DNA of 16,844 bases from Planctomycetota bacterium (GCA_021777685.1 JAJYDH010000078.1:1-16844), one strand, 5' to 3'; counted from the first letter of the stretch, positions 6,899 to 14,707 are shown. Program-made: numbers and translations. Notes: generated from the sequence alone by a model not told the origin.

Positions 6899-9271
6899 GT
6901 GGCCCTGTCGCCCCGCCGCGAGCTGTTCGCCTTCGCGGTCGCGCTGGCCGCGATCGTGGGCGGGTTCTTCGCCCAATCGCTGTTCGGCGGACGCATCCTG
7001 AGCCCGGCGGACGTCCTGTTCGCCTCGAACAGCTTCCGGGACGTGCGAGGCCCGGCGTATGAGCCGGCGAATCGGCTCCTCATCGACCCGGTCCTGCAAT
7101 TCCAGCCTTGGCTGGAATTCAACCGGGCGATGCTCCGGTCGGGCCGGCTGCCGCTCTGGAACTCGATGGCCGGCTGCGGCGCCCCGCACCTGGCGAACGG
7201 CCAGTCGGCCGTGTTCGACCCGTTCCACCTGATCGCCTATCTTGGCCGGCTGCCCGACGCTTTGGCGTGGATGGCCGCGGCGCGGCTCTGGTTCGCCGGG
7301 CTGGGGATGTTCCTGCTGGCGAGGGCCTGGGGTTTCGGCCCGTGGGGCCGATGGTTCTCGGGCCTGGCGTTCCCATTCTGCGGGTTCCTGGTCGTCTGGC
7401 TCCTGTTCCCGGTGACGAACGTCGCCGTCTGGCTCCCGTGGGTCCTGCTGGCCACCGAGCGGGCCTGGGAACGCCCGGGACCTCGGAGCGTCGGCTGGCT
7501 GGCGCTTGCGGTCGGCGGGACGCTGCTCGGCGGTCACGTCCAGACGAGCGCCCATGTCCTGCTGGCGGCCGGGTCCTATGCGGCCTGGCGGGCATTCGGG
7601 AGCGGGTCCGATCGGCGGGGGCTGATGGCCTGGTCGGCGGGCGTGGCGCTGGGGGTCGGGATCGCGGCCGTTGAGGTCGTGCCCCTCGGGTTCTACCTGG
7701 CGAAGAGCCCGGTCTGGGCCGATCGCGAGCGCGAGCGGACGCCGCCGTGGGAGCTGGCCCGCCCCCGGGTCCTCGACGCCGCCTGCACCGCCCTGCCCTA
7801 TCTTTACGGGAGCCAGCGGCGGGGGCATCCCAGCCTGGCGAAGGCGGCGGGCGTCCACAACCTGAACGAGTCGGCGGGCGGCTTCGCCGGGCTGGCGACC
7901 CTGATCTGGCTGGCCCCCCTGGCCTGGTCCGCCCGTCGGGCGAATCCGAGGGTCCGGTTCCTGGCCGCCTTGACCGCGTTCGGGCTGCTCGGGGCGTTCC
8001 GGCTTCCTCCGGTCGACAACCTGCTCCGCGCCTTGCCCGTGCTGGGCGTGACGGACAATCGTCGGCTGACGCTCTGGGTGGCGTTCGGCCTGGTGAGCCT
8101 GGGCGGGATCGGGCTGGACCGGCTCGCTGCGAGCCGTCGGGGCGGGGCGTGGGGACGGTGGGGCTGGACGTGGGTGGCCGCCTCGATCGCGATGCTGGCC
8201 GCCGCCGGGGGAGTCGGGCGGCTGGCCCCTTCGATCCGGGCGAAGGCCCTGGATCACTACGCGAAGGCCGCCGAGGCGACGCCCGGGGCCGACCCCGCGA
8301 CCTACCGCGACCGGGCCGAGCGTCAGGCCCGGGAGACGCTCGCATTCGTCCCGCTCTATCTCGGGCTGGCCGCGGCTCAGGGGCTCGCCCTGGCGGGGTT
8401 GCTTGGGGCCGTCCGCCGGGGTCGGATCGGCGACGGGACCGCCCGAGCGGCGCTGCTCGGCCTGACCATGGTCGACCTGATCGGCTTCGGGTTCGGGCTC
8501 AACCCGGCGATCGACCGCGAGGACGACCGGCCCGAGGTCCCGGTCCTGGCGACCTTGCGGCGCGAGGTCGGCCGATCGGGGCGGATCATCGGCCTGGGGG
8601 CGGAATTGCCGCCCAATACCCTGATGCGATACGGCCTGGCCGACGCGAGAAACTACGACTCGGTCGAGCTGTCGAGCAACCTCGACTGGCTGGCTCCGCT
8701 CTACGACCCGGAGGTCGAGACGCGGTCGAGCCGTCGCGAGATCACCTGGGACCGGGTCCTCAAGGGGCGGGATCGGCTCCGAGAGGCGTCCGTCCTCGCG
8801 GTCGTGGGCCCGACGGCCCCGCCGCCCGGGTTCGATCGGGTCGAGCGGGTCGGGTCGGTCTGGATCGCCGGGCTCGACGCCGCGCCCCTGGTCGAAGTCG
8901 TCGGCGACGGGACGCTCGCGGAGGTCTCGGGAGACAACGGGCGACTCCAGGCGGAAGTCGTCGCCGGGCAAGAGTTCTCGCTCATCTTCCGGGAGACCTT
9001 CGACCCGGGCTGGCGCGCGGAGGTCGACGGCCGGCCCTCGCCGATCGGGCCGCGCCTCGGCGGATTCCAGTCCCTCCGGGTGCCGACTGGCATCCACAGG
9101 GTGGCATTCGTCTATGACCCGATCGAGGTCCGCGCGGCCCTGATTGCCTCGGCAATCGCGGCCTTCGCGGCGGTTTTCGCCTTGACGGACTTCGGCCCCT
9201 TCCGATCTACTCGAATTGTGCTCCAACGGCTTGGACGGACCCAAGCCATCGGGTTAGAATCGGACTCGTGA
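6899..9271 (+). CDS. YfhO-type multi-pass membrane protein
   Basis: This large 790-aa integral membrane protein has the YfhO family layout. An N-terminal helix is followed by a conserved extracytoplasmic loop (LQFQPWLEFNRAML, then GRLPLWNSMAGCGAPH, about residues 64-100). Many hydrophobic helices follow across the middle. A soluble C-terminal part has ETFDPGWRAEVDG near residue 700 and a helix close to the end. YfhO proteins are GT-C-like and have been linked to glycosylation of cell-envelope polymers in Gram-positive bacteria; no activity can be read directly from this sequence. The start is GTG with AAGGAGG at 6888-6894, only 4 nt away, which is short but usable. It stands after a hairpin and before the four-cysteine gene. 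The family call is good; the substrate is unknown. Confidence 0.87.
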   Translation: MALSPRRELFAFAVALAAIVGGFFAQSLFGGRILSPADVLFASNSFRDVRGPAYEPANRLLIDPVLQFQPWLEFNRAMLRSGRLPLWNSMAGCGAPHLANGQSAVFDPFHLIAYLGRLPDALAWMAAARLWFAGLGMFLLARAWGFGPWGRWFSGLAFPFCGFLVVWLLFPVTNVAVWLPWVLLATERAWERPGPRSVGWLALAVGGTLLGGHVQTSAHVLLAAGSYAAWRAFGSGSDRRGLMAWSAGVALGVGIAAVEVVPLGFYLAKSPVWADRERERTPPWELARPRVLDAACTALPYLYGSQRRGHPSLAKAAGVHNLNESAGGFAGLATLIWLAPLAWSARRANPRVRFLAALTAFGLLGAFRLPPVDNLLRALPVLGVTDNRRLTLWVAFGLVSLGGIGLDRLAASRRGGAWGRWGWTWVAASIAMLAAAGGVGRLAPSIRAKALDHYAKAAEATPGADPATYRDRAERQARETLAFVPLYLGLAAAQGLALAGLLGAVRRGRIGDGTARAALLGLTMVDLIGFGFGLNPAIDREDDRPEVPVLATLRREVGRSGRIIGLGAELPPNTLMRYGLADARNYDSVELSSNLDWLAPLYDPEVETRSSRREITWDRVLKGRDRLREASVLAVVGPTAPPPGFDRVERVGSVWIAGLDAAPLVEVVGDGTLAEVSGDNGRLQAEVVAGQEFSLIFRETFDPGWRAEVDGRPSPIGPRLGGFQSLRVPTGIHRVAFVYDPIEVRAALIASAIAAFAAVFALTDFGPFRSTRIVLQRLGRTQAIGLESDS
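9231..9260 (+). promoter_or_regulatory. Probable promoter of the four-cysteine protein gene
   Basis: TTGGAC (9231-9236) is 18 nt from TAGAAT (9255-9260), inside the end of the upstream coding region. The predicted transcript start near 9267 makes the in-frame GTG at 9268 leaderless and supports the ATG at 9322. GGTTAGAATCGG (9252-9263) is identical to 2563-2574. Confidence 0.5.
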
Positions 9272-9321
9272 CCTATCCCCGGGCATCCCGACCGGCGAAA
9301 TCACCGAAGGACAACACGCTG

Positions 9322-9630
9322 ATGGTCCACTTCACGTGTGATCTGTGCGGCAAGGATCTGACCGCCTCCGGCGATCCCCGCTACGTGGTCAAGATCGAGG
9401 CCTACGCCGGCTTCGATCCGACCGAGATCACGGAGGACGACCTCGACGAAGATCACATGGAAGCGGTCTCGCAGCTCCTTCAGCGTGACGAAGGGCTCAG
9501 CTCGCAGGAACTCGAGGCCCAGGCCCGCAAGGGCTTCCGGTTCGACCTCTGCCCGGCCTGCCACGAGAAGTTCCTCAAAGATCCCCTGGGCCGCGAATAT
9601 CTGCGTTCGTTCGATTTCAGCAAGAACTGA
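9322..9630 (+). CDS. Small four-cysteine, probably zinc-binding protein of unknown function
   Basis: This 102-aa soluble protein carries two Cys-x2-Cys pairs, C6/C9 (FTCDLCGKDL) near the start and C77/C80 (LCPACHEKF) near the end. This suggests one zinc site that joins both ends of the chain. The middle is strongly acidic (TEITEDDLDEDHME), and the tail ends in a conserved-looking YLRSFDFSKN. I know of no function; similar small proteins occur in planctomycetes, to my recollection. The ATG at 9322 has AAGGA 10 nt upstream. An in-frame GTG at 9268 would add 18 residues but sits on the predicted transcript start. The gene has its own promoter and a strong terminator 37 nt downstream, so it can be a single-gene unit. 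Confidence 0.85.
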   Translation: MVHFTCDLCGKDLTASGDPRYVVKIEAYAGFDPTEITEDDLDEDHMEAVSQLLQRDEGLSSQELEAQARKGFRFDLCPACHEKFLKDPLGREYLRSFDFSKN

Positions 9631-9666
9631 TCAAGAACGAGTAAATTCATCCTGACGGAAACAACA

Positions 9667-9713
9667 AGCCCGCGGACGTCCCATCGGGAGCGTCACGCGG
9701 GCTCTTGCTTTTC
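9667..9713. terminator. Bidirectional intrinsic terminator between convergent genes
   Basis: AGCCCGCG (9667-9674) pairs with CGCGGGCT (9696-9703), and the inner sequence can fold further (GACG with CGTC, CCC with GGG). The plus-strand tail is CTTGCTTTT. The other strand ends in TTGTTGTTT, so it can serve both the four-cysteine gene and the kinase gene. Confidence 0.8.
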
Positions 9714-9730
9714 ACTTCAGGAGATCCGGC

Positions 9731-11077
9731 TCAGCGGCTCAGCAGGACGAGGAGGTTGGTGAGGACCGAGAGCCCGAGGAATGCGGCGAGGGCGGCGATG
9801 ATGGTGTTCCGGCTGTTGACATAGGCGGCCATCTCGACCCGTTCGGCCTCGGTCACGGCCGAGGCATGGGGCTCGTCGTCGGAGACGTCCCCCTCGGCCA
9901 GTCCGGCCAGGGAGTCGGCCTTGCCGCCGGCGATCATCGGGCTCTCGCCCTGGAGCAGGCACTTGAGGTCGAGGATCATGTCGTCGGGGTTCCGATAGCG
10001 GTTGTCCCGGTTCTTCGACATCATCGTCTCGACGACCACGCCCAGGCCGCTGGAGAGGCGGGTGTTGACGTGGTCGGGCGGCACGAGATGCGCGTTCTTG
10101 TCGACGTGCTTCCGCATCACCTCCTGCGGGGTCTCGCCCGGGTAGGGGACGCGGCCGGTGACCATGTGATAGAGCGTGGCGCCCAGGCTGTAGATGTCGG
10201 CCCGGATGTCGACGTCGACCTGCCCTCGGACCTGCTCGGGGCTGATATAATACGGGGTGCCGATCGCCATGCCGGCCTCGGACATCGCCCACTTCTCGTC
10301 GGCGGTCAGCCGGGCCAGGCCGAGGTCGGCGAGCTTGACCTGGCCGTCCTTGGTCAGGATCACGTTCTCGGGCTTGATGTCGCGGTGGATCAGCCCGCGC
10401 TCGTGGGCGTGCTTCATCGCCTCGGCCACGGCCAGGACGATCTTGAGGGCGACCTTCTCGTCGAAGACCTTGTTCTTGTCCAGCTCGTCCTTGATCGTGG
10501 CCCCTTCGACATACTCCATCACGAAGTAGTGGTGCCCCTCGACCTCGCCCGCGTCGATCGCGTTGACGATGTTGTTGTGCTGGAGCTTGGCGGCGATCTT
10601 GGCCTCGCGCTGGAACCGCTTGATGAATTCCTTGTTCTGGGCCAGCGAGTCGAGCAGGACTTTGACCGCGACGATCCGGTCGACGCTGGTCTGTTTGGCC
10701 TTGAAGACCAGGCCCATCGACCCCTTGCCCAGCCGCTCGATGATCTCGTAGCCGGGGATGGCGAACTTCTTCACCGACTCGTTGCCGACCTCCCTGAGCA
10801 GGCGGATCGACTGGCTCTTGGTGAGGACCCTGGCCTCGACCATGATGTCGATCAGGCTCCGCGAGGAGTCCTTGGCCGCGAGCTTGGCGCGGAGCGCCTT
10901 GCAGGCCTCGACCTCCTGCGCCGTGGCCAGACCCCGCCGGATGACCGACTTCTCCAGATTGAGCTCGGCCACGCCCGAGAGCCCCCGCCCGTCCTTGCCC
11001 GGAGGATTGCTGGCCTCCTTGGCCGGGGGGGTGCTGGCGTCCTTGGCTGGCGGATTGCTCTCGACGGATGTGGCCAT
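9731..11077 (-). CDS. Membrane-anchored Ser/Thr protein kinase (PknB/Hanks type)
   Basis: This 448-aa kinase has all catalytic features: the Gly loop GKGSMG (117-122), Lys139 in VAVK, Glu158 of helix C, HRDIKPEN (231-238, catalytic D233), DLG (251-253, in place of the usual DFG) and SPE (279-281). Before the kinase domain come three 8-residue repeats (residues 7-30) and a helical region (about 36-103, RRGLATAQEVEACKAL) that I cannot name. A linker of about 40 residues after the kinase domain leads to a C-terminal helix at about 424-446 and then the end, so there is no outside sensor domain. It is probably tail-anchored with the kinase in the cytoplasm. The ATG start has GGGAG 8 nt upstream. 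It is a single-gene unit with its own promoter and terminator. Substrates are unknown. Confidence 0.95.
   Translation of the reverse strand: MATSVESNPPAKDASTPPAKEASNPPGKDGRGLSGVAELNLEKSVIRRGLATAQEVEACKALRAKLAAKDSSRSLIDIMVEARVLTKSQSIRLLREVGNESVKKFAIPGYEIIERLGKGSMGLVFKAKQTSVDRIVAVKVLLDSLAQNKEFIKRFQREAKIAAKLQHNNIVNAIDAGEVEGHHYFVMEYVEGATIKDELDKNKVFDEKVALKIVLAVAEAMKHAHERGLIHRDIKPENVILTKDGQVKLADLGLARLTADEKWAMSEAGMAIGTPYYISPEQVRGQVDVDIRADIYSLGATLYHMVTGRVPYPGETPQEVMRKHVDKNAHLVPPDHVNTRLSSGLGVVVETMMSKNRDNRYRNPDDMILDLKCLLQGESPMIAGGKADSLAGLAEGDVSDDEPHASAVTEAERVEMAAYVNSRNTIIAALAAFLGLSVLTNLLVLLSR
10988..11059 (-). repeat. Three tandem 24-bp repeats within the kinase gene
   Basis: Three in-frame units encode SNPPAKDA, STPPAKEA and SNPPGKDG (kinase residues 7-30). 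The units differ at the third base as well as in the protein, so the array is not a very recent duplication. Copy number could vary between strains. Confidence 0.75.
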
Positions 11078-11216
11078 GGGGCCATCTCCCTGGAAACAAG
11101 AGGACAGGGGGACGCGGCCGGATGCCGCTTCGCGAGATGGCGATGGGAAGCTGGGCCGAGGGCGACCGAGATGGGGGAGTGGGAACTCCGATCGTCCCGA
11201 TCCAGCTTATAGGAAA

Positions 11217-11246
11217 CTAGTATGGTGCGCCTGCGCATCTTGTCAA
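11217..11246 (-). promoter_or_regulatory. Promoter of the kinase gene
   Basis: On the minus strand a perfect TTGACA (11246-11241) is 18 nt from TACTAG (11222-11217). The transcript leader would be about 130 nt. Confidence 0.65.
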
Positions 11247-11452
11247 CGAAATTCCGCCCCGCGATCCCCATGAGTTGAACCCGTCGAACGAGTTACGCTC
11301 GGTGATGGCGGCGCCGGGGCACGCCAATTTTGGCCGGAAAAGAGTAGGGGTGCCGGCCCGTACGCATGAAAGGGTATCGTCGGCGATCATCCGACCGGGG
11401 ATGGCACCCCCTCGGGGCACGGGTTTTGCTTGAGACCGGCGCCCCCGCCTCC
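11247..11452. other. Repeat-rich intergenic segment between kinase and leuB promoters
   Basis: It holds GGGGTGCC (11347-11354) facing GGCACCCC (11403-11410), a direct repeat CGGGGCACG (11315-11323 and 11413-11421), and a small inverted repeat GCCAA/TTGGC (11323-11334). These could be operator sites for one or both divergent promoters. No gene is seen. Confidence 0.4.
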
Positions 11453-11480
11453 TTGACCTCGTCGGCGGGTCGGTTATAGT
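11453..11480 (+). promoter_or_regulatory. Promoter of leuB
   Basis: TTGACC (11453-11458) is 16 nt from TATAGT (11475-11480), the best sigma-70-like pair on the plus strand. The leader would be about 95 nt. I found no T-box or leucine-codon leader peptide in it. Confidence 0.7.
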
Positions 11481-11570
11481 CGATTTGACGTATTTCAGTA
11501 CGAAGCCGGGCTCCTTTCGTGACAGCACGCATGGAGCGATCGGGCGATCGAGTCGGTCCTCTCGGGTGTT

Positions 11571-11575
11571 GGAGG
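11571..11575 (+). promoter_or_regulatory. Ribosome binding site that decides the leuB TTG start
   Basis: GGAGG lies 5 nt before TTG at 11581, which is directly followed by the conserved AKIGVIAGDGVGPE. In-frame GTG 11566 and TTG 11569 lie too close to this site or overlap it. Confidence 0.65.
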
Positions 11576-11580
11576 CGGAA

Positions 11581-12699
11581 TTGGCGAAGATCGGGGTGAT
11601 CGCGGGAGATGGTGTCGGGCCCGAGGTGGTCCGCGAAGGATTGGCGATCCTGGGAGACGTCGCCGGGCTCGACGGCCTCGAGACGGATCTGGTCGAGTTC
11701 GACCTGGGGGGCGAGCGTTATCTCCGGACCGGCGAGGTCCTGCCCGATCTGGCACTCGAAGACCTCCGGAAGTGCGACGCCATTTATCTCGGCGCCGTGG
11801 GCCATCCCGGCGTGCCGCCTGGCGTGCTCGAGAAGGGCATCCTGCTCCGGCTCCGGTTCGCGTTCCACCAGTACATCAACCTGCGCCCGGTCCGGCTGTT
11901 CCCGGGCGTCGAGACCCCGATCAAGAACAAGGGGCCCGAGCAGATCGATCTGGTGGTCGTCCGCGAGAACAACGAGGACCTCTACGTCGGCGCCGGCGGG
12001 TTCACGTACAAGGGGACGCCCGAGGAAGTCGCGATCCAGACCTCGATCAACACGCGGGCCGGGGTCGAGCGCTGTCTCCGCTACGCCTTCGAACTGGCCC
12101 GGTCGCGTGGCAAGTCCCGAGCATTCCCGGGGCTGAGCGACGACGACCGGTCCCGAGGATACGTCGGCCAGGTGACGATGGTCGCCAAGACGAACGTCCT
12201 GACGTTCGCCCACGACCTCTGGATGAGGGCCTTCACCGAAGTTTCGCTCGACTATCCCGAGATCAAGCCGGACTATAACCACGTCGACGCCTGCTGCATG
12301 CGGATGGTGGTGGCCCCGGAGCGGTACGACGTGATCGCGACGACGAACATGTTCGGCGACATCATCACCGACCTCGGGGCCGTGCTCCAGGGGGGCATGG
12401 GCCTGGCCGCCTCGGGGAACCTGAACCCCGACCGGACGGCCCCGAGCATGTTCGAGCCGGTCCACGGCTCGGCGCCGGACATCGCGGGCAAGGGGATCGC
12501 CAACCCGATCGCGGCGGTCCTCTCGCTGGGGATGTTGCTCGACCACGTCGGCGCGCCGAAGGGCGCCGAGGCCGTCCGGCGGGCGGTGGCCAGGGTCCTG
12601 GCCGCCGGCACGCCCCGGACGCCCGACCTCGGCGGGAGCTCGACCACGGCCGAAGTCGGCCGGGCCGTCCGCGAGGCCCTGGAGGACGACGCCCGATAG
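11581..12699 (+). CDS. leuB: 3-isopropylmalate dehydrogenase (isocitrate/isopropylmalate dehydrogenase family)
   Basis: LeuB oxidises and decarboxylates 3-isopropylmalate with NAD in leucine synthesis. The 372-aa protein starts with GDGVGPE (10-15) and has substrate arginines at about R92, R102 and R128. It also has Tyr135, Lys203 and the metal-binding D236, D260 and D264, with the same 24- and 4-residue spacings as Thermus LeuB. GSAPDIAG (297-304) is the NAD-binding loop. The segment RENNEDLYVGAGG and the general sequence resemble the LeuB type found in Actinobacteria. Because the family also includes isocitrate and tartrate dehydrogenases, substrate identity is inferred. It has its own promoter; no other leucine genes are adjacent, so the pathway is dispersed. 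The downstream HNH gene may be read through from it. Confidence 0.83.
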   Translation: MAKIGVIAGDGVGPEVVREGLAILGDVAGLDGLETDLVEFDLGGERYLRTGEVLPDLALEDLRKCDAIYLGAVGHPGVPPGVLEKGILLRLRFAFHQYINLRPVRLFPGVETPIKNKGPEQIDLVVVRENNEDLYVGAGGFTYKGTPEEVAIQTSINTRAGVERCLRYAFELARSRGKSRAFPGLSDDDRSRGYVGQVTMVAKTNVLTFAHDLWMRAFTEVSLDYPEIKPDYNHVDACCMRMVVAPERYDVIATTNMFGDIITDLGAVLQGGMGLAASGNLNPDRTAPSMFEPVHGSAPDIAGKGIANPIAAVLSLGMLLDHVGAPKGAEAVRRAVARVLAAGTPRTPDLGGSSTTAEVGRAVREALEDDAR

Positions 12700-12861
12700 A
12701 ACACCCGCCCGAGCCGAAGACCAACGCCCTCGCGCCTTCCCACCTCGCGTTGCCGAAGCTCTCGCGGGTCGAGCCGTATCGCCGACGACGTCCGAAATCG
12801 ACCGTCCGCTCGCGTGCGCCCCACCTCGATCCGCCCTCGCCCTCACGGGAGAGCTTCCATC

Positions 12862-13494
12862 ATGAGCCTCGGCGCCTGCCCCGCCCTGGACGCCAGCGTC
12901 CTGGTGCTCAATAAATGCTACATGGCCGTCCACGTCATCCCGGTCCGACGCGCCTTCTGCCTGCTCTTCAAGGAGCTGGCCGAGGTCGTCACGCTCGATG
13001 ACGGCCGATATCTCACGCACGACTTCCAGAGCTGGCGGGAGGTCTCGGAGGCCCGGGCCCGCTTCAAGGACCCGGACGACGACTACATCCGGACCATCCA
13101 CTTCGAGATCCAGGTCCCCCGGGTCATCCGGCTCCTGACCTACGACCGGCTCCCGAGGACCAAGGTCAAGTTCAACCGCCGGAACATCTTCGCCCGCGAC
13201 GGCAACCGCTGCCAGTACTGCGGCAAGCGGTTCCCCACCGCCGAACTCTCGCTCGACCACGTCATGCCCCGGAGCCGGGGCGGCGGGACCGACTGGGAGA
13301 ACATCGTCTGCGCGTGCGTCCGGTGCAACGTCCGCAAAGGAGGCCGGACCCCGGCCGAGGCCAACATGAAGCTCACGAAGCCGCCGGTCCGGCCCAAGAC
13401 GAGCCCCACGCTGGGCCTCAAGCTCGCCAACCGCAAGTATCAGAGCTGGAAGACCTTCCTCGACGACGCCTACTGGTCGGTCGAGCTGAGATAG
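12862..13494 (+). CDS. HNH endonuclease family protein
   Basis: This 210-aa protein begins with the conserved SVLVLNKCYMAV segment (12-23) typical of a widespread bacterial HNH family, followed by an alpha/beta N-terminal part. The nuclease fold includes CQYC (C117/C120), LDHVMPRSRGG with D132-H133 (131-141), N147 and C152-x2-C155, with NVRKGGRTP after it. The two cysteine pairs should bind structural zinc, while H133 and N147 fit the catalytic ββα-metal site. The family is common in free-living bacteria as a chromosomal single gene of unknown role. Nothing here suggests restriction, an intron or phage context. The ATG at 12862 is preferred over an in-frame start at 12814, as it follows GGGAG and leads straight into the conserved segment. 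It sits 162 nt after leuB. Confidence 0.9.
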   Translation: MSLGACPALDASVLVLNKCYMAVHVIPVRRAFCLLFKELAEVVTLDDGRYLTHDFQSWREVSEARARFKDPDDDYIRTIHFEIQVPRVIRLLTYDRLPRTKVKFNRRNIFARDGNRCQYCGKRFPTAELSLDHVMPRSRGGGTDWENIVCACVRCNVRKGGRTPAEANMKLTKPPVRPKTSPTLGLKLANRKYQSWKTFLDDAYWSVELR

Positions 13495-13644
13495 GCGATG
13501 GAGAAGGGTGTGCGTGCGAGCACGAGAGAATGCATCACGAATTCTTTGGGAGGAGTGTGGCGGAAAAGTCGATGATCGAGTACGTTCGAAGTCAGGGTCG
13601 TCCACCCGTCTTCGGGGTCCGCCTTCCCAAATCGAGGATCTTCC

Positions 13645-14583
13645 ATGTCGCGAAGAACCGTGGTCCGTTCGAGGGCGGGGTTCACGCTCATCGAACTGCT
13701 GGTCGTCATCGCCATCATCGGCGTCCTGGTCGCGTTGATCATGCCGGCGGTGCAGTCGGCCCGCGAGGCGGCGAATCGGACCCAGTGCAGCAATAACCTG
13801 AAGCAGATGGGCCTGGCTTCCCAGGAATACCACGACTCGTTCGGCACGTTCCCGGGCGGCTGGTACTGCGACCCGACGGTCGACTCCAACTGCGTGCCCA
13901 CCCTGGCCCAGTCTTATATGTGGAACGGCCTCTCGGGGCTGTTCCTCAAGATGGAGCTGGGCAACGTCTACAATATGTTGAATTTCAGCGTGCCGAACAA
14001 CAACATCGTCAACTCGACGGGCGTCCGGACGACGATGAACGTCTTCGTCTGCCCCTCGAACCGGCGGGCGATCACGACCGCCAGCACGAACACCAACAAC
14101 ACGGCGGTCAAGCTCGGGCCGTCGGATTACCGGGGGAACATGGCGGCCGGCTACAATCCCGGCATCCAGCCGTCCTACACCGGCGGGACGACCGACCCGA
14201 CCAATACCCTCGGCCAGAACGGCCAGCCTTCGCTGGGCATCTTCGACAACGGCCTGACCTACCTGGACTCGACCGTCAGTCTGGCGGATGTCACCGACGG
14301 CAGCTCGAACACGGTCCTGATGGGCGAGACCCTGACCGGCACCTGGGCCGAAGCGAGCGCCTGCTGCGTCCGGACGACGATCGACCGTCAGGTCAACAAG
14401 CCGATTCAGATCTCCAACGTCAATTACTACACCTACTGGATGAGCAAGCATCCCGGGATCGTGAATTTCCTGAAGTGCGACGGCAGCGTCTCGACCGTCA
14501 CGAACCAGATCAACCGGCTGGTCCTGGTGAAGATGATGACCCGGGCCGGCGGCGAGGCCCTCTCGTCCGATCAGATCAAGTAA
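13645..14583 (+). CDS. DUF1559 family pseudopilin-like protein
   Basis: This 312-aa protein has a type IV prepilin N-terminus. A short basic leader ends in G12, cleavage is expected before F13, E17 is the conserved +5 glutamate, and the hydrophobic helix runs to about residue 34. The body is rich in Asn, Thr and Gly. The C-terminal region carries H269-x9-D279-G280, the H-x9-DG signature of DUF1559. This family is strongly expanded in planctomycetes, often in dozens of copies, and is assumed to be processed by a prepilin peptidase and to form or decorate envelope fibres. The ATG start has GAGG 7 nt upstream. Cysteines are numerous (for example C240-C241), which suggests disulphides outside the cytoplasm. 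It is followed by a very strong terminator. Confidence 0.95.
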   Translation: MSRRTVVRSRAGFTLIELLVVIAIIGVLVALIMPAVQSAREAANRTQCSNNLKQMGLASQEYHDSFGTFPGGWYCDPTVDSNCVPTLAQSYMWNGLSGLFLKMELGNVYNMLNFSVPNNNIVNSTGVRTTMNVFVCPSNRRAITTASTNTNNTAVKLGPSDYRGNMAAGYNPGIQPSYTGGTTDPTNTLGQNGQPSLGIFDNGLTYLDSTVSLADVTDGSSNTVLMGETLTGTWAEASACCVRTTIDRQVNKPIQISNVNYYTYWMSKHPGIVNFLKCDGSVSTVTNQINRLVLVKMMTRAGGEALSSDQIK

Positions 14584-14616
14584 CCGGACCGGGCCGGACA
14601 TCGTCCGAACAAACGC

Positions 14617-14667
14617 GAGACCGCCCGACCGTCCTGAGCAGGACGGTCGGGCGGTCTCTTGATTTCC
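14617..14667. terminator. Perfect 19-bp terminator hairpin between convergent genes
   Basis: GAGACCGCCCGACCGTCCT (14617-14635) pairs exactly with 14640-14658 around the loop GAGC. The plus-strand tail is TTGATTTCC, and the other strand leaves into CGTTTGTT. It separates the DUF1559 gene from the ferredoxin gene and can work both ways. Confidence 0.85.
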
Positions 14668-14707
14668 GGGATGCGAGACGAGTCCGGACCTGGCGGATCG
14701 GCGGGGC

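Noticed and set aside
6839..9244. A minus-strand frame of about 800 codons opposite the YfhO-type gene
   Set aside because: Its translation is dominated by Arg, Pro, Gly, Glu and Gln, with no hydrophobic core or motif. The plus-strand frame has clear family motifs.
9866..11212. A 448-codon plus-strand frame opposite the kinase
   Set aside because: It is an antisense mirror of the kinase codons; the equal length is a coincidence. It runs through the kinase leader and shows no domain.
11481..11580. A T-box or leucine attenuator in the leuB leader
   Set aside because: No T-box core sequence, no run of Leu codons and no terminator/antiterminator pair is visible in the roughly 95-nt leader.
12862..13494. 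The HNH protein as part of a restriction, homing-endonuclease or retroelement system
   Set aside because: No methyltransferase, intron, reverse transcriptase or phage gene is nearby, and this HNH family is normally a solitary chromosomal gene.
11293..14601. A minus-strand frame of about 1,100 codons over leuB, the HNH gene and the DUF1559 gene
   Set aside because: It is antisense to three well-supported genes, has low-complexity translation, and also crosses intergenic regions and the leuB promoter.
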